Notes under the pieces: generated by a model
What the model was told of the DNA's origin: nothing
What the model saw: the letters and a program-made list of their open reading frames with translations, nothing else
Database searches by the model: none
Shown: piece after piece, positions 1-6,339 of the stretch
How the letters are laid out: each line of letters opens with the position of its first letter
Numbering within the stretch: the stretch's first letter is position 1
Source: Patescibacteria group bacterium
GTDB taxonomy: Bacteria; Patescibacteriota; Microgenomatia; UBA12405
Length of the DNA stretch: 8,091 bases
Direction of reading: 5' to 3'
Assembly (NCBI GenBank): GCA_018901355.1
Contig: JAHIEZ010000032.1
Coordinates: 1-8,091 of the forward strand
Translations under genes and position numbers: made by a program

Positions 1-19
1 AAAAATTTTAAAAAAACAT

Positions 20-1900
20 ATGTCAAACAAAATAATTGGTATCGATTTAGGTACCACCAACTCTTGCGTCGCTGTTATGGAGTCCGGCAAACCCAAAGTT
101 ATTCCTACCGCCGAAGGTCGCAATCTTATTCCTTCTGTGGTCGAACCCGTTAAAAAATTAGTTGGAGATTTGGCCAAACGTCAGGCTATTCTCAATCCGG
201 AAAATACCGTTTCCAGTATTAAACGTCTCATTGGTCGTCGTATTACTGATCCGGAAGTAGCCAAAGCCAAAAAACATTCCTCTTACAAAATTGTGGCCTC
301 CAAAGATGATAGCGTTGCTGTCGAAATCGGTGGAAAAATTTACACCGCTCAAGAGATTTCAGCCATGATTTTACAAAAAGCCAAAAAAGATGCCGAAAAA
401 TATTTGGGAGAAGATGTCAAAGATGCCGTTATTACCGTTCCTGCTTACTTTGACGATTCTCAGCGTCAGGCCACCAAACAGGCTGGTCAAATCGCCGGTT
501 TAAATGTCAAAAGAATTGTCAATGAACCTACCGCCGCCGCTTTGGCTTATGGTCTAGACAAGAAAAAAAGTGGCACCATCGCTGTTTATGATTTAGGTGG
601 GGGTACTTTTGATATCTCGGTTTTGGAAATTGGCGATGGTATTTTTGAAGTTAAAGCCACCAATGGTGATACTTTTTTGGGTGGAGATGACTTTGATCAA
701 AAAATTATTAGCTGGCTTTTGGAAAATTTTCAAAAAGAGCATGGAGTTGATTTGTCTACCGACCCCCAAGCTCTACAGAGGATCAAAGAAGCCGCTGAAA
801 AAGCCAAAATCGAGCTTTCCAGTTCTCCTGAAACTGATATAAATCTGCCTTTTATTACTCAAAAGGGAGGAGAAGCTCTTCATCTGACCGTCAAACTTTC
901 CCGTTCCGAGTTAGAAAAATTAGTTGACGATCTTATCCAAAAAACTATCGAACCGGTCAACAAGTGTTTAAAAGATGCCGGTGTTACTACTGCCGACATT
1001 AGCGAAATTCTTATGGTTGGTGGTATGACCCGCATGCCCAAGGTTCAGGAGACTGTTAAGGCCTTATTCGGCAAAGATCTAAATAACAATCTCAACCCCG
1101 ATGAAGTGGTGGCCCTGGGTGCCGCCGTTCAGGGAGCTGTTCTTTCCGGAGAGGTCAAAGATATGGTTTTACTTGATGTTACCCCCCTCACCCTGGGACT
1201 GGAGACAGCCGGTTCCGTCAGAACTCCTTTAATTGATAGAAACACCACCGTTCCTACCAAAAAATCTCAGATATTTACCACCTATTCTGACAACCAACCT
1301 CAGGTAGAAATCAATGTTCTTCAGGGGGAGCGCCCCATGGCTTCAGACAACAAGTCTCTTGGTCGCTTCATTTTAGACGGCATTCCTGCCGCTCCTCGGG
1401 GCACTCCTCAAATAGAGGTTACCTTCGATATTGACAGCAATGGCATTCTTTCTGTTACCGCCAAAGACAAAAATACGGCCAAAGAGCAAAAGATCATTAT
1501 TCAAAACGCCACCAATCTTTCTGAAGAAGAAGTGGAAAAAATGAAAAAAGATGCGGAAGCTCATGCCGACGAGGATGCCAAAAAACAATCTTTAGTCGAA
1601 TCCAAAAATCGTCTTGATAGCACCGTTTTCTCTTTGGAAAAAATTATCAAAGACAATCCCGGTAAAGTCAAAAAAGCGGACCAAAAACAGGCCGAAGAAA
1701 AAATCAAACAAGCCAAAGAGGTCTTAGCCAAAACTGATGCTACCAAAGAAGATTTAGATAAAATTAGCGAAGAAATGAGTCAAATTCTTCAAACTATTTC
1801 GGCTGTGGTCAGCTCTGCCACCCCCCCGCCTCCCGCCTCGGATCAAGAAGCTTCCGCAGACAAAAATAACGCCGAAGAAGGTGAAGTGGTTAAAGACTAA
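20..1900 (+). CDS. dnaK: Chaperone protein DnaK (Hsp70)
   Basis: Cytosolic ATP-driven chaperone that binds exposed hydrophobic peptides and works with DnaJ and GrpE. The 626 residues are close to the usual Hsp70 length (E. coli 638) and collinear with it. The nucleotide-binding domain fills about 1-380: phosphate-1 motif IDLGTTNSC (8-16), the catalytic lysine in IKRLIGRR (K68), NEPTAAALAYGLD (168-180), and phosphate-2 DLGGGTFD (191-198) with the Thr that is autophosphorylated in E. coli. The interdomain linker VLLDV is at 383-387. The substrate-binding beta domain follows (VLQGER 433-438, APRGTPQIEVTFDID 458-472), then a helical lid to about 597 and a flexible tail with four prolines and an acidic end. 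The ATG at 20 gives the canonical N-terminus; the 19 nt before it are A/T-rich with no Shine-Dalgarno. The stop lies 2 nt before dnaJ. No grpE is in view; it may lie upstream of the window. Confidence 0.98.
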   Translation: MSNKIIGIDLGTTNSCVAVMESGKPKVIPTAEGRNLIPSVVEPVKKLVGDLAKRQAILNPENTVSSIKRLIGRRITDPEVAKAKKHSSYKIVASKDDSVAVEIGGKIYTAQEISAMILQKAKKDAEKYLGEDVKDAVITVPAYFDDSQRQATKQAGQIAGLNVKRIVNEPTAAALAYGLDKKKSGTIAVYDLGGGTFDISVLEIGDGIFEVKATNGDTFLGGDDFDQKIISWLLENFQKEHGVDLSTDPQALQRIKEAAEKAKIELSSSPETDINLPFITQKGGEALHLTVKLSRSELEKLVDDLIQKTIEPVNKCLKDAGVTTADISEILMVGGMTRMPKVQETVKALFGKDLNNNLNPDEVVALGAAVQGAVLSGEVKDMVLLDVTPLTLGLETAGSVRTPLIDRNTTVPTKKSQIFTTYSDNQPQVEINVLQGERPMASDNKSLGRFILDGIPAAPRGTPQIEVTFDIDSNGILSVTAKDKNTAKEQKIIIQNATNLSEEEVEKMKKDAEAHADEDAKKQSLVESKNRLDSTVFSLEKIIKDNPGKVKKADQKQAEEKIKQAKEVLAKTDATKEDLDKISEEMSQILQTISAVVSSATPPPPASDQEASADKNNAEEGEVVKD

Positions 1901-1902
1901 TC

Positions 1903-2748
1903 ATGAAACCTGACTTTTATGAAGTTTTAGGGCTTAACAAATCGGCTTCTGCCGCGGATATAAAATCCGCCTACCGAAAGCTGGCCCTAAAATTTCATCC
2001 TGACAAAAATTCTTCCCCTGACGCCGAAGAAAAATTTAAACAAATAAACGAGGCCTACGAAGTCTTAAATAATGGTCAGAAAAAAGAAGCTTACGATCAA
2101 TATGGCCATGCCGCCTTTGATCCCAATTCCGGTCCTTTTGCCGGTCACACTTATACCCGCCAAAACGGTCCCAGTAATTTCACCTATACTACCAACGGAG
2201 GAGACGCTTCCAATTTTGATTTTGGTGGTTTTAGCAACCCTTTTGATATTTTTGAACAATTTTTCGGTAGCTCTTTTTCCCAAAGCCGTGGCCCTAGGCT
2301 TGAAACCTACAAAGTCCAGATTAGTTTTGAAGAATCGGCCTCCGGTGTAGAAAAAAATTTCAAAATCGACGGTAGGGATAAAAAAATAAAAATTCCCCCG
2401 GGCATTGCCGATGGTCAAAGAATTAAATTCTCCGATTTTATTCTCTATGTTGACGTTCTGCCTCATAAATTTTTTAAACGCGATGGTAATGATGTTTTTG
2501 TTTCCGTCAATATCAATCTTGTTCAGGCTACTTTGGGGGACAACATTGAAGTTCCCAGTTTGACAGAGCCTATAAAAATCAAAGTCAAACCCGGCACTCA
2601 GCCCAACACCCTTATCCGTCTTCGTGGTCAGGGCATCAAAGATATCAATGGTTATGGTCAGGGTGATTTTTATATTCGTCTCATTGTCAACATCCCCACC
2701 CGCCTTACCCGTCAACAAAAATCCCTCTTCAACCAACTCGACCTCTAA
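1903..2748 (+). CDS. dnaJ: DnaJ-like co-chaperone, class B (CbpA type, no zinc finger)
   Basis: J-protein that stimulates the DnaK ATPase and delivers substrates. It has 281 residues. The J domain is at about 4-69, with HPD at 32-34 preceded by YRKLALKF and followed by the helix ending YDQYG. A Gly/Phe-rich linker (about 70-130) contains FDIFEQFFG (114-122). The two C-terminal beta domains run from about 133 to 270: KIPPGIADGQRIKF (163-176), then GDNIEVPSL (212-220) and RLRGQGI (239-245). There are no CXXCXGXG repeats, so this is class B rather than classical DnaJ (class A, about 375 aa). A loop between RIKF and the strand LYVDVLPH (about 177-188), which in most family members carries several glycines and GDL, is nearly absent. 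The 2-nt gap after dnaK suggests co-transcription and translational coupling; AAGGTG at 1878-1883 is too far upstream to be an ordinary ribosome-binding site. The symbol is used loosely; cbpA would also be defensible. Confidence 0.93.
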   Translation: MKPDFYEVLGLNKSASAADIKSAYRKLALKFHPDKNSSPDAEEKFKQINEAYEVLNNGQKKEAYDQYGHAAFDPNSGPFAGHTYTRQNGPSNFTYTTNGGDASNFDFGGFSNPFDIFEQFFGSSFSQSRGPRLETYKVQISFEESASGVEKNFKIDGRDKKIKIPPGIADGQRIKFSDFILYVDVLPHKFFKRDGNDVFVSVNINLVQATLGDNIEVPSLTEPIKIKVKPGTQPNTLIRLRGQGIKDINGYGQGDFYIRLIVNIPTRLTRQQKSLFNQLDL

Positions 2749-2781
2749 TTTTCGTTTTATTTTTAATTACCCATTACCCAG

Positions 2782-2844
2782 ACTGTCATTCCGAATTTAT
2801 TTCGGAATCCCAATCAGATCCTGAAACGAGTTCAGGATGACAGT
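2782..2844. repeat. Two head-to-head copies of a REP-like hairpin repeat
   Basis: The outer arms ACTGTCAT (2782-2789) and ATGACAGT (2837-2844) are perfect inverted repeats. Inside are two hairpins of identical geometry. The first pairs ATTCCGAA (2788-2795) with TTCGGAAT (2801-2808); the second pairs ATCCTGAA (2818-2825) with TTCAGGAT (2831-2838). Each has an 8-bp stem and 5-nt loop, and a 9-nt spacer separates them. Read on the opposite strand, the second hairpin is a diverged copy of the first, so the element is two 28-nt units (2782-2809 and 2817-2844) facing each other. The two stem differences between copies are compensated on the other arm. The general shape resembles dispersed bacterial repeats built on GTCATTCC...GGAAT. 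No T-run follows, so it is not a standard intrinsic terminator, though it could protect the dnaJ mRNA 3' end. Confidence 0.85.
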
Positions 2845-2887
2845 TCACACCCCTCACTTTTAATTTTATCCCTCCACCTTCATTTTC

Positions 2888-2896
2888 TGCTATAAT
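2888..2896 (+). promoter_or_regulatory. Extended -10 promoter for nusA
   Basis: TG at 2888-2889, one base, then a perfect TATAAT at 2891-2896 form an extended -10 element of the housekeeping sigma-70 type. No good -35 hexamer is visible 16-18 nt upstream, which is tolerated with an extended -10. The inferred transcription start is near 2903, giving a leader of about 48 nt. The same TGnTATAAT occurs before 5477 and before rpsO. Confidence 0.75.
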
Positions 2897-2921
2897 AACC
2901 CAATAATTTGTTATTTTAACT

Positions 2922-2942
2922 GGGGCGGAAAGCCCCTTTTTT
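2922..2942 (+). terminator. Terminator-like hairpin in the nusA leader (possible attenuator)
   Basis: GGGGC (2922-2926) and GCCCC (2932-2936) pair around the loop GGAAA (2927-2931), followed at once by six T (2937-2942). This is a textbook intrinsic terminator pointing along the + strand; on the other strand no T-run follows. It lies after the extended -10 at 2891-2896 and ends 8 nt before the nusA ATG, so any nusA mRNA from that promoter must be transcribed through it. It may also stop read-through from dnaK-dnaJ. No clear antiterminator pairing is visible in the short leader. Confidence 0.8.
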
Positions 2943-2950
2943 AATAAAAT

Positions 2951-4003
2951 ATGGACCTAAAAAGATTACCAAAAACTGAGTTTGCCGCCGCCGTCGCTCA
3001 AATAGCCGGCGAAAGAAACATTGAGGTTCAGCCTATTCTTGATTCTATCGAAATGGGGCTAATTTCTGCCTATAAAAGAGATCAAAAAGAAAAAGGTATC
3101 GAAATTCCCGAAGAGCAGGAATTTACTGTCAATCTTTCAGCCGAAACCGGCTCTTTTGCTGTTTTTAAAGTCGGAGAAGATGGCAAAAAGACAGATGTTA
3201 CCCCGCCCGGATTTGGTCGTATTGCCGCTCAAACCGCCAAACAGGTTATCGATCAAAAAATTAGAGAAGCCGAAAAAGAAGCCGTCATTGTCGAATACAA
3301 ACAAAAAGTCAGCAATCTCATCTCTGGCGTAGTTCTCAGGGCTGATGACTATAAGGCCACTGTTGGTATCGGTCGCACCGAAGGCATTTGTCCCAAAAGT
3401 GAACAATGTCGAGGAGAAGACCTAGTGGTCGGTGACAAAAAAATGTTTCTCTTAAAAGAGATAAGGCAGGACGATCTTGGTCGTAGCGACATTATTCTTT
3501 CCCGTTCAGATCCTGATTTTATAGTTCAACTTTTTGCACATGAAGTTCCCGAAGTTGGCAACCAATCCGTTATTGTTGAAAAAATAGCTCGTTCCGCCGG
3601 TCAACGTAGTAAAGTTGCCGTCTCTTCCAATCAGCCGGGCATTGATCCCGTTGGTTCCTGTATCGGTCAAAAAGGTTCCCGCATTCAATCTGTTTTGGCT
3701 CAGCTTCCTGCCAATGAAAAAGTAGATGTTATCTCTTATAGTGATAATCTCAAACAATTTATTATCCAGGCTCTTTCTCCTGCCGAAAATGTTTCTGTTA
3801 TCTCGGTTGAAGACGATTTGGCTATTGTTTCTGTCCCGGAAGATCAATTGGCCCTGGCCATTGGTTCCGGCGGTGAAAATGTCAGGTTAGCGGGGATTTT
3901 GCTTGGTCGGGAAATAAAAATCAACTCTCAACAGTCAGACTCAAAAAAACCGTCAAAAACAGTCAAAAGTAAGACTAAGACAAAGGTTAAATCTAAAAAA
4001 TAA
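2951..4003 (+). CDS. nusA: Transcription termination/antitermination protein NusA
   Basis: RNA polymerase-associated factor that promotes pausing, stimulates hairpin-dependent termination and takes part in antitermination complexes. It has 350 residues; Bacillus NusA has about 370 and E. coli 495. The N-terminal polymerase-binding domain spans about 1-115. An S1 RNA-binding domain covers about 122-186 (SGVVLRADDYKATVGIGRTEG to DIILSRS). KH1 contains GIDPVGSCIGQKGSRIQ (230-246, GxxG-type loop IGQKG) and KH2 contains PEDQLALAIGSGGENVRLAG (296-315, loop IGSGG). After about residue 325 the protein ends in a Lys/Ser/Thr-rich basic tail instead of the acidic repeats of proteobacterial NusA. The ATG is preceded by AT-rich sequence without a Shine-Dalgarno. 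rimP, usually just upstream, is absent; infB follows after 37 nt and is probably co-transcribed. The leader carries a terminator-like hairpin, the kind of signal NusA itself acts on. Confidence 0.97.
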   Translation: MDLKRLPKTEFAAAVAQIAGERNIEVQPILDSIEMGLISAYKRDQKEKGIEIPEEQEFTVNLSAETGSFAVFKVGEDGKKTDVTPPGFGRIAAQTAKQVIDQKIREAEKEAVIVEYKQKVSNLISGVVLRADDYKATVGIGRTEGICPKSEQCRGEDLVVGDKKMFLLKEIRQDDLGRSDIILSRSDPDFIVQLFAHEVPEVGNQSVIVEKIARSAGQRSKVAVSSNQPGIDPVGSCIGQKGSRIQSVLAQLPANEKVDVISYSDNLKQFIIQALSPAENVSVISVEDDLAIVSVPEDQLALAIGSGGENVRLAGILLGREIKINSQQSDSKKPSKTVKSKTKTKVKSKK

Positions 4004-4040
4004 ATAAATTGGTCTGCTTCTGTTTTTCAAAAATTTGCTT

Positions 4041-5471
4041 ATGGTTAAAAAAAATACTTCAAATCAATTTCGCCCCCCCATTGTCACTCTTATGGGTCAC
4101 ATTGACCATGGCAAGACCACTCTTTTGGATAAAATTAGATCCAGCCACCTTTGGAAAAAAGAAACCGGCGGTATTACTCAGCATATAGCTGCCTATCAGG
4201 TTAAACTGGAAAATCATTCCACCCCCATTACTTTCATCGACACTCCCGGTCACGCTGCCTTTGTCAATATGCGTCAGACCGGTTCTCAGATTACCGATCT
4301 TATCGTTTTAGTCGTTTCCGCCACCGAAGGTCTAAAAGCTCAAACCAAAGAATGTCTCAAGCTTATAGACAAACTGTCTCTGCCTTTTATTGTTGCCATC
4401 AACAAAATCGATATGCCCAATGCTTCCGCCGATAAAGTTAAAGGTCAATTGGTCGAGTTGGGTCTTTCCCCCGAAGACTATGGTGGCCAAATTTCCTGTT
4501 TGCCCCTTTCTGCCAAAACCGGTCAGGGCGTAGATAAGCTTTTTGAAACCATAATTTTAAACGCTGAGGTTATGGAGCTAAAAAGCCAACCCCAAGCCCC
4601 CTTGGAAGCCTTTGTGGTTGAGTCGAAATTAGATGCCCGTCGGGGACCGGTTGCTAGCCTAATCGTCAAAAAGGGCACTCTTTGTCTGGGTGACACCGTT
4701 TATCTTCAAGATCAGGCCGTCAAAATCAAGTCCATTATTGATCCTTTTGGTGTTTACGTCAAAAAAATATTACCCGGTTTTTCCGCTGAAGTTTTAGGTT
4801 TTGCCTCTCCACCGGGGGTTGCCAGTCTCATCACCGCCACTCCCGTTTCTTCTGCCAAAACAGAAACTCCTCTTGAGGGAAAATGTTCTGACAAATCTTT
4901 AGCCATTATCCTTAAAGCTGATACTCAGGGTACCCTAGACGCCCTTTTAAAAAGTTTTAACGAGGATGTTTTTGTTGTCCACTCCGGTATCGGTCCCATT
5001 AGTGAAAATGATGTCTTTTTGGCCTCTTCTTCTTGTACTCAAATTTTTGCTTTTAATCTAAAAACAGATAAATTTATTGAAAAATTAGCCAAAAACCAAT
5101 CCGTTCGTCTTTTTCAATCCAAAATAATTTATGAAATTATAGATGACATCAATCATCAGGTCCTAAGGATACTGGAGCCCACCATTGACGAAACCACGGT
5201 TGGTGAAGGCAAAATTATCGCCGAATTTAACATCAACAAACAAAGGATTGCCGGAGTCAAAACTCTTTCCGGCCAATTGACCAAAGGGGCCACCATTCAT
5301 CTTAAAAGAGACGATAAAATTATCAAAGACAGCAAAATTGATAGTATCAAACAAGGGAAATCTGATGTGGATAAAGTCAAAACCGGCACCGAATGTGGTC
5401 TCACTTTTAAACCCTACATTGACTTTAAGCTAAATGATGTTATAATATCCTATTACAAGACTGAGGAATAA
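4041..5471 (+). CDS. infB: Translation initiation factor IF-2, short form
   Basis: GTPase that brings initiator fMet-tRNA to the 30S subunit and promotes 50S joining. From the ATG at 4041 it has 476 residues, against roughly 700-900 in most bacteria, because it begins directly with the G domain. G1 is GHIDHGKT (19-26, usually GHVDHGKT), G2 GGITQHIAAY (43-52), G3 DTPGH (67-71), G4 NKID (121-124) and G5 SAK (157-159). Beta-barrel domain II follows (VESKLDARRGPVASLIVKKGTL, 193-214), then domain III (ILKADTQGTLDAL, 290-302) and the tRNA-binding C-terminal barrel (TGTECGLTFKPYIDFKLNDVI, 448-468). The linker between domains II and III is only about 22 residues and lacks the usual charged helix. A TTG at 4035 would add two residues; I prefer the ATG. 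No Shine-Dalgarno is seen. The last codons overlap a promoter for the next gene. rbfA, the usual downstream neighbour, is missing. Confidence 0.97.
   Translation: MVKKNTSNQFRPPIVTLMGHIDHGKTTLLDKIRSSHLWKKETGGITQHIAAYQVKLENHSTPITFIDTPGHAAFVNMRQTGSQITDLIVLVVSATEGLKAQTKECLKLIDKLSLPFIVAINKIDMPNASADKVKGQLVELGLSPEDYGGQISCLPLSAKTGQGVDKLFETIILNAEVMELKSQPQAPLEAFVVESKLDARRGPVASLIVKKGTLCLGDTVYLQDQAVKIKSIIDPFGVYVKKILPGFSAEVLGFASPPGVASLITATPVSSAKTETPLEGKCSDKSLAIILKADTQGTLDALLKSFNEDVFVVHSGIGPISENDVFLASSSCTQIFAFNLKTDKFIEKLAKNQSVRLFQSKIIYEIIDDINHQVLRILEPTIDETTVGEGKIIAEFNINKQRIAGVKTLSGQLTKGATIHLKRDDKIIKDSKIDSIKQGKSDVDKVKTGTECGLTFKPYIDFKLNDVIISYYKTEE
5419..5446 (+). promoter_or_regulatory. Sigma-70 promoter inside the 3' end of infB
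   Basis: TTGACT (5419-5424, five of six matches to TTGACA) is separated by 16 nt from TATAAT (5441-5446), which is itself preceded by TG at 5438-5439, giving an extended -10. This is the best promoter in the window. The inferred start is near 5453, within the last infB codons, giving the uncharacterised gene at 5477 its own transcription independent of nusA-infB. Confidence 0.75.
5463..5467 (+). promoter_or_regulatory. Possible Shine-Dalgarno GAGGA before the ATG at 5477
   Basis: GAGGA ends 9 nt before the ATG at 5477, an acceptable spacing, and favours that start over the ATG at 5534. It also encodes the two final glutamates of IF-2, and no other gene here has such a site, so it may be accidental. 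Confidence 0.4.
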
Positions 5472-5476
5472 AAAAA

Positions 5477-6334
5477 ATGAGTCCTCGTTCAGGCTTATTT
5501 GAGTTAAATAACAATAATATTAGTCCTACTAATATGAAAAACTATAACGTTGATTTCATCAAAAACTTACTTTCCACCGCCAAATCAGCTCTGATTGTCA
5601 GTCCTCAGCTTTCTATGGATTCTATTTCCGCCTCTTTGGCTTTGGCTCTTACTCTAAAAAAAGCCGGTTTATCGGTAAAAGTTTATTGTCCTCAAAAAAC
5701 AGATCAAAATTACAGCAAACTCTCTGGTCTGGATCTTTTAAGTGACAGCTATGCCAGCAACGATTTGACTATCAGTATTAGTCATCCTTTGGACAAAATA
5801 GATCAGGTCTCTTACAACGATGACAACAATCTTTTAAATTTAGTGGTCAAGACCAAGGCCGATTCTCCTCAGATTGATAGCAACAATATCACCATCAACA
5901 ACCAATCTTCTTCCGCCGATGTTTGTTTTATCCTGGGAGATGAAACTGGTTTGGGAGTTGACAGCCAAATGGTAAACAAGGGCAATTGGGTCTTTATTTC
6001 TCCCACCAACGTCCAAAAAGCTTGGGCCAAAGCTACTTTAGTTGACCAGGATGCTCCTTTTTGTGAAATTTTTTCCTTCCTTCTGCCCATGTTGGGTTAT
6101 ACTCTTGATCCTGATTCTGCCAAAAACCTCTTAATTGGTCTTCGGGTTTCTACCCAATCCTTTTCAGTTAATGTTTCCCCGGAAACTTTTACTGCCGGTT
6201 CCGTTTGTCTTCGGGCTACTCAAGTTCAGCCTCCTCAGGCTCAACCTCTTACTTCTACTCCTTTGACCTCAGTTGAGACCTCTCCTGTTGCCAAATTTCA
6301 GCCCAGCAAAGGTTCCGATATTCCTCTTAGCTAA
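5477..6334 (+). CDS. Degenerate DHH-domain protein at the nrnA position, probable pseudoenzyme
   Basis: No biochemical function can be assigned. The 285 residues follow the N-terminal DHH domain of NrnA/RecJ-type phosphoesterases. The segment LLSTAKSALIV...MDSISASLALALTLKKAGLSVKV (31-69) matches the first strand-helix-strand. ADVCFILGDETGLG (147-160) matches the second acidic motif region. WVFISPTNV (171-179) falls where NrnA has the DHH triad, and LVDQDAPFCEIFSFLLPMLG (188-207) and GLRVSTQSFSVNVSPETF (221-238) match the helix and TDTGSF regions. The expected His and Asp metal ligands are replaced: HxxPDxD by PQLSMDS (43-49), DHH by SPT (175-177), TDTGSF by VSTQSF (224-229). A Pro/Gln/Ser/Thr-rich tail (249-285) stands where a DHHA1 domain would begin. 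No signal peptide or membrane segment is seen. The start is uncertain: 5477 has a possible Shine-Dalgarno, but the first 19 residues are Asn-rich and the ATG at 5534 fits the domain start. Confidence 0.82.
   Translation: MSPRSGLFELNNNNISPTNMKNYNVDFIKNLLSTAKSALIVSPQLSMDSISASLALALTLKKAGLSVKVYCPQKTDQNYSKLSGLDLLSDSYASNDLTISISHPLDKIDQVSYNDDNNLLNLVVKTKADSPQIDSNNITINNQSSSADVCFILGDETGLGVDSQMVNKGNWVFISPTNVQKAWAKATLVDQDAPFCEIFSFLLPMLGYTLDPDSAKNLLIGLRVSTQSFSVNVSPETFTAGSVCLRATQVQPPQAQPLTSTPLTSVETSPVAKFQPSKGSDIPLS
5517..5535. repeat. Perfect 8-bp inverted repeat overlapping the alternative start codon
   Basis: ATATTAGT (5517-5524) and ACTAATAT (5528-5535) are perfect inverted arms around CCT. The second arm includes the A and T of the in-frame ATG at 5534. 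In RNA it would form a tight hairpin hiding that AUG; in DNA it is shaped like an operator about 65 bp after the inferred transcription start. If translation starts at 5477 it simply lies in codons 14-20. Confidence 0.6.
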
Positions 6335-6339
6335 TCCTG

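Noticed and set aside
1821..1827. Run of seven C in the dnaK tail (and another at 4073-4079 in infB)
   Set aside because: Both are in frame, encode prolines and restore nothing if shifted; too short and too ordinary to argue for phase variation.
2065..2736. 223-codon open frame on the minus strand
   Set aside because: It lies wholly antisense to dnaJ, has no recognisable domain or start signal, and arises because the antisense codons of dnaJ happen to avoid stops.
2782..2844. Paired hairpins as the dnaK-dnaJ intrinsic terminator
   Set aside because: Neither stem is followed by a T-run, and the pairs are mixed A/T and G/C; a repeat or mRNA 3'-end stabiliser fits better.
2894..2915. AATAAC/GTTATT inverted repeat before nusA
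   Set aside because: The left arm overlaps the -10 element and would not be in the transcript from the inferred start; six A/T-rich pairs with a 10-nt loop are weak. An operator role cannot be excluded but has no further support.
4035..4040. TTG start two codons upstream of the infB ATG
   Set aside because: It adds only Met-Leu, and ATG at 4041 is the stronger start codon with no Shine-Dalgarno favouring TTG.
4592..4605. CCAAG/CTTGG hairpin inside infB
   Set aside because: Five base pairs within coding sequence with no T-run or partner structure; expected by chance.
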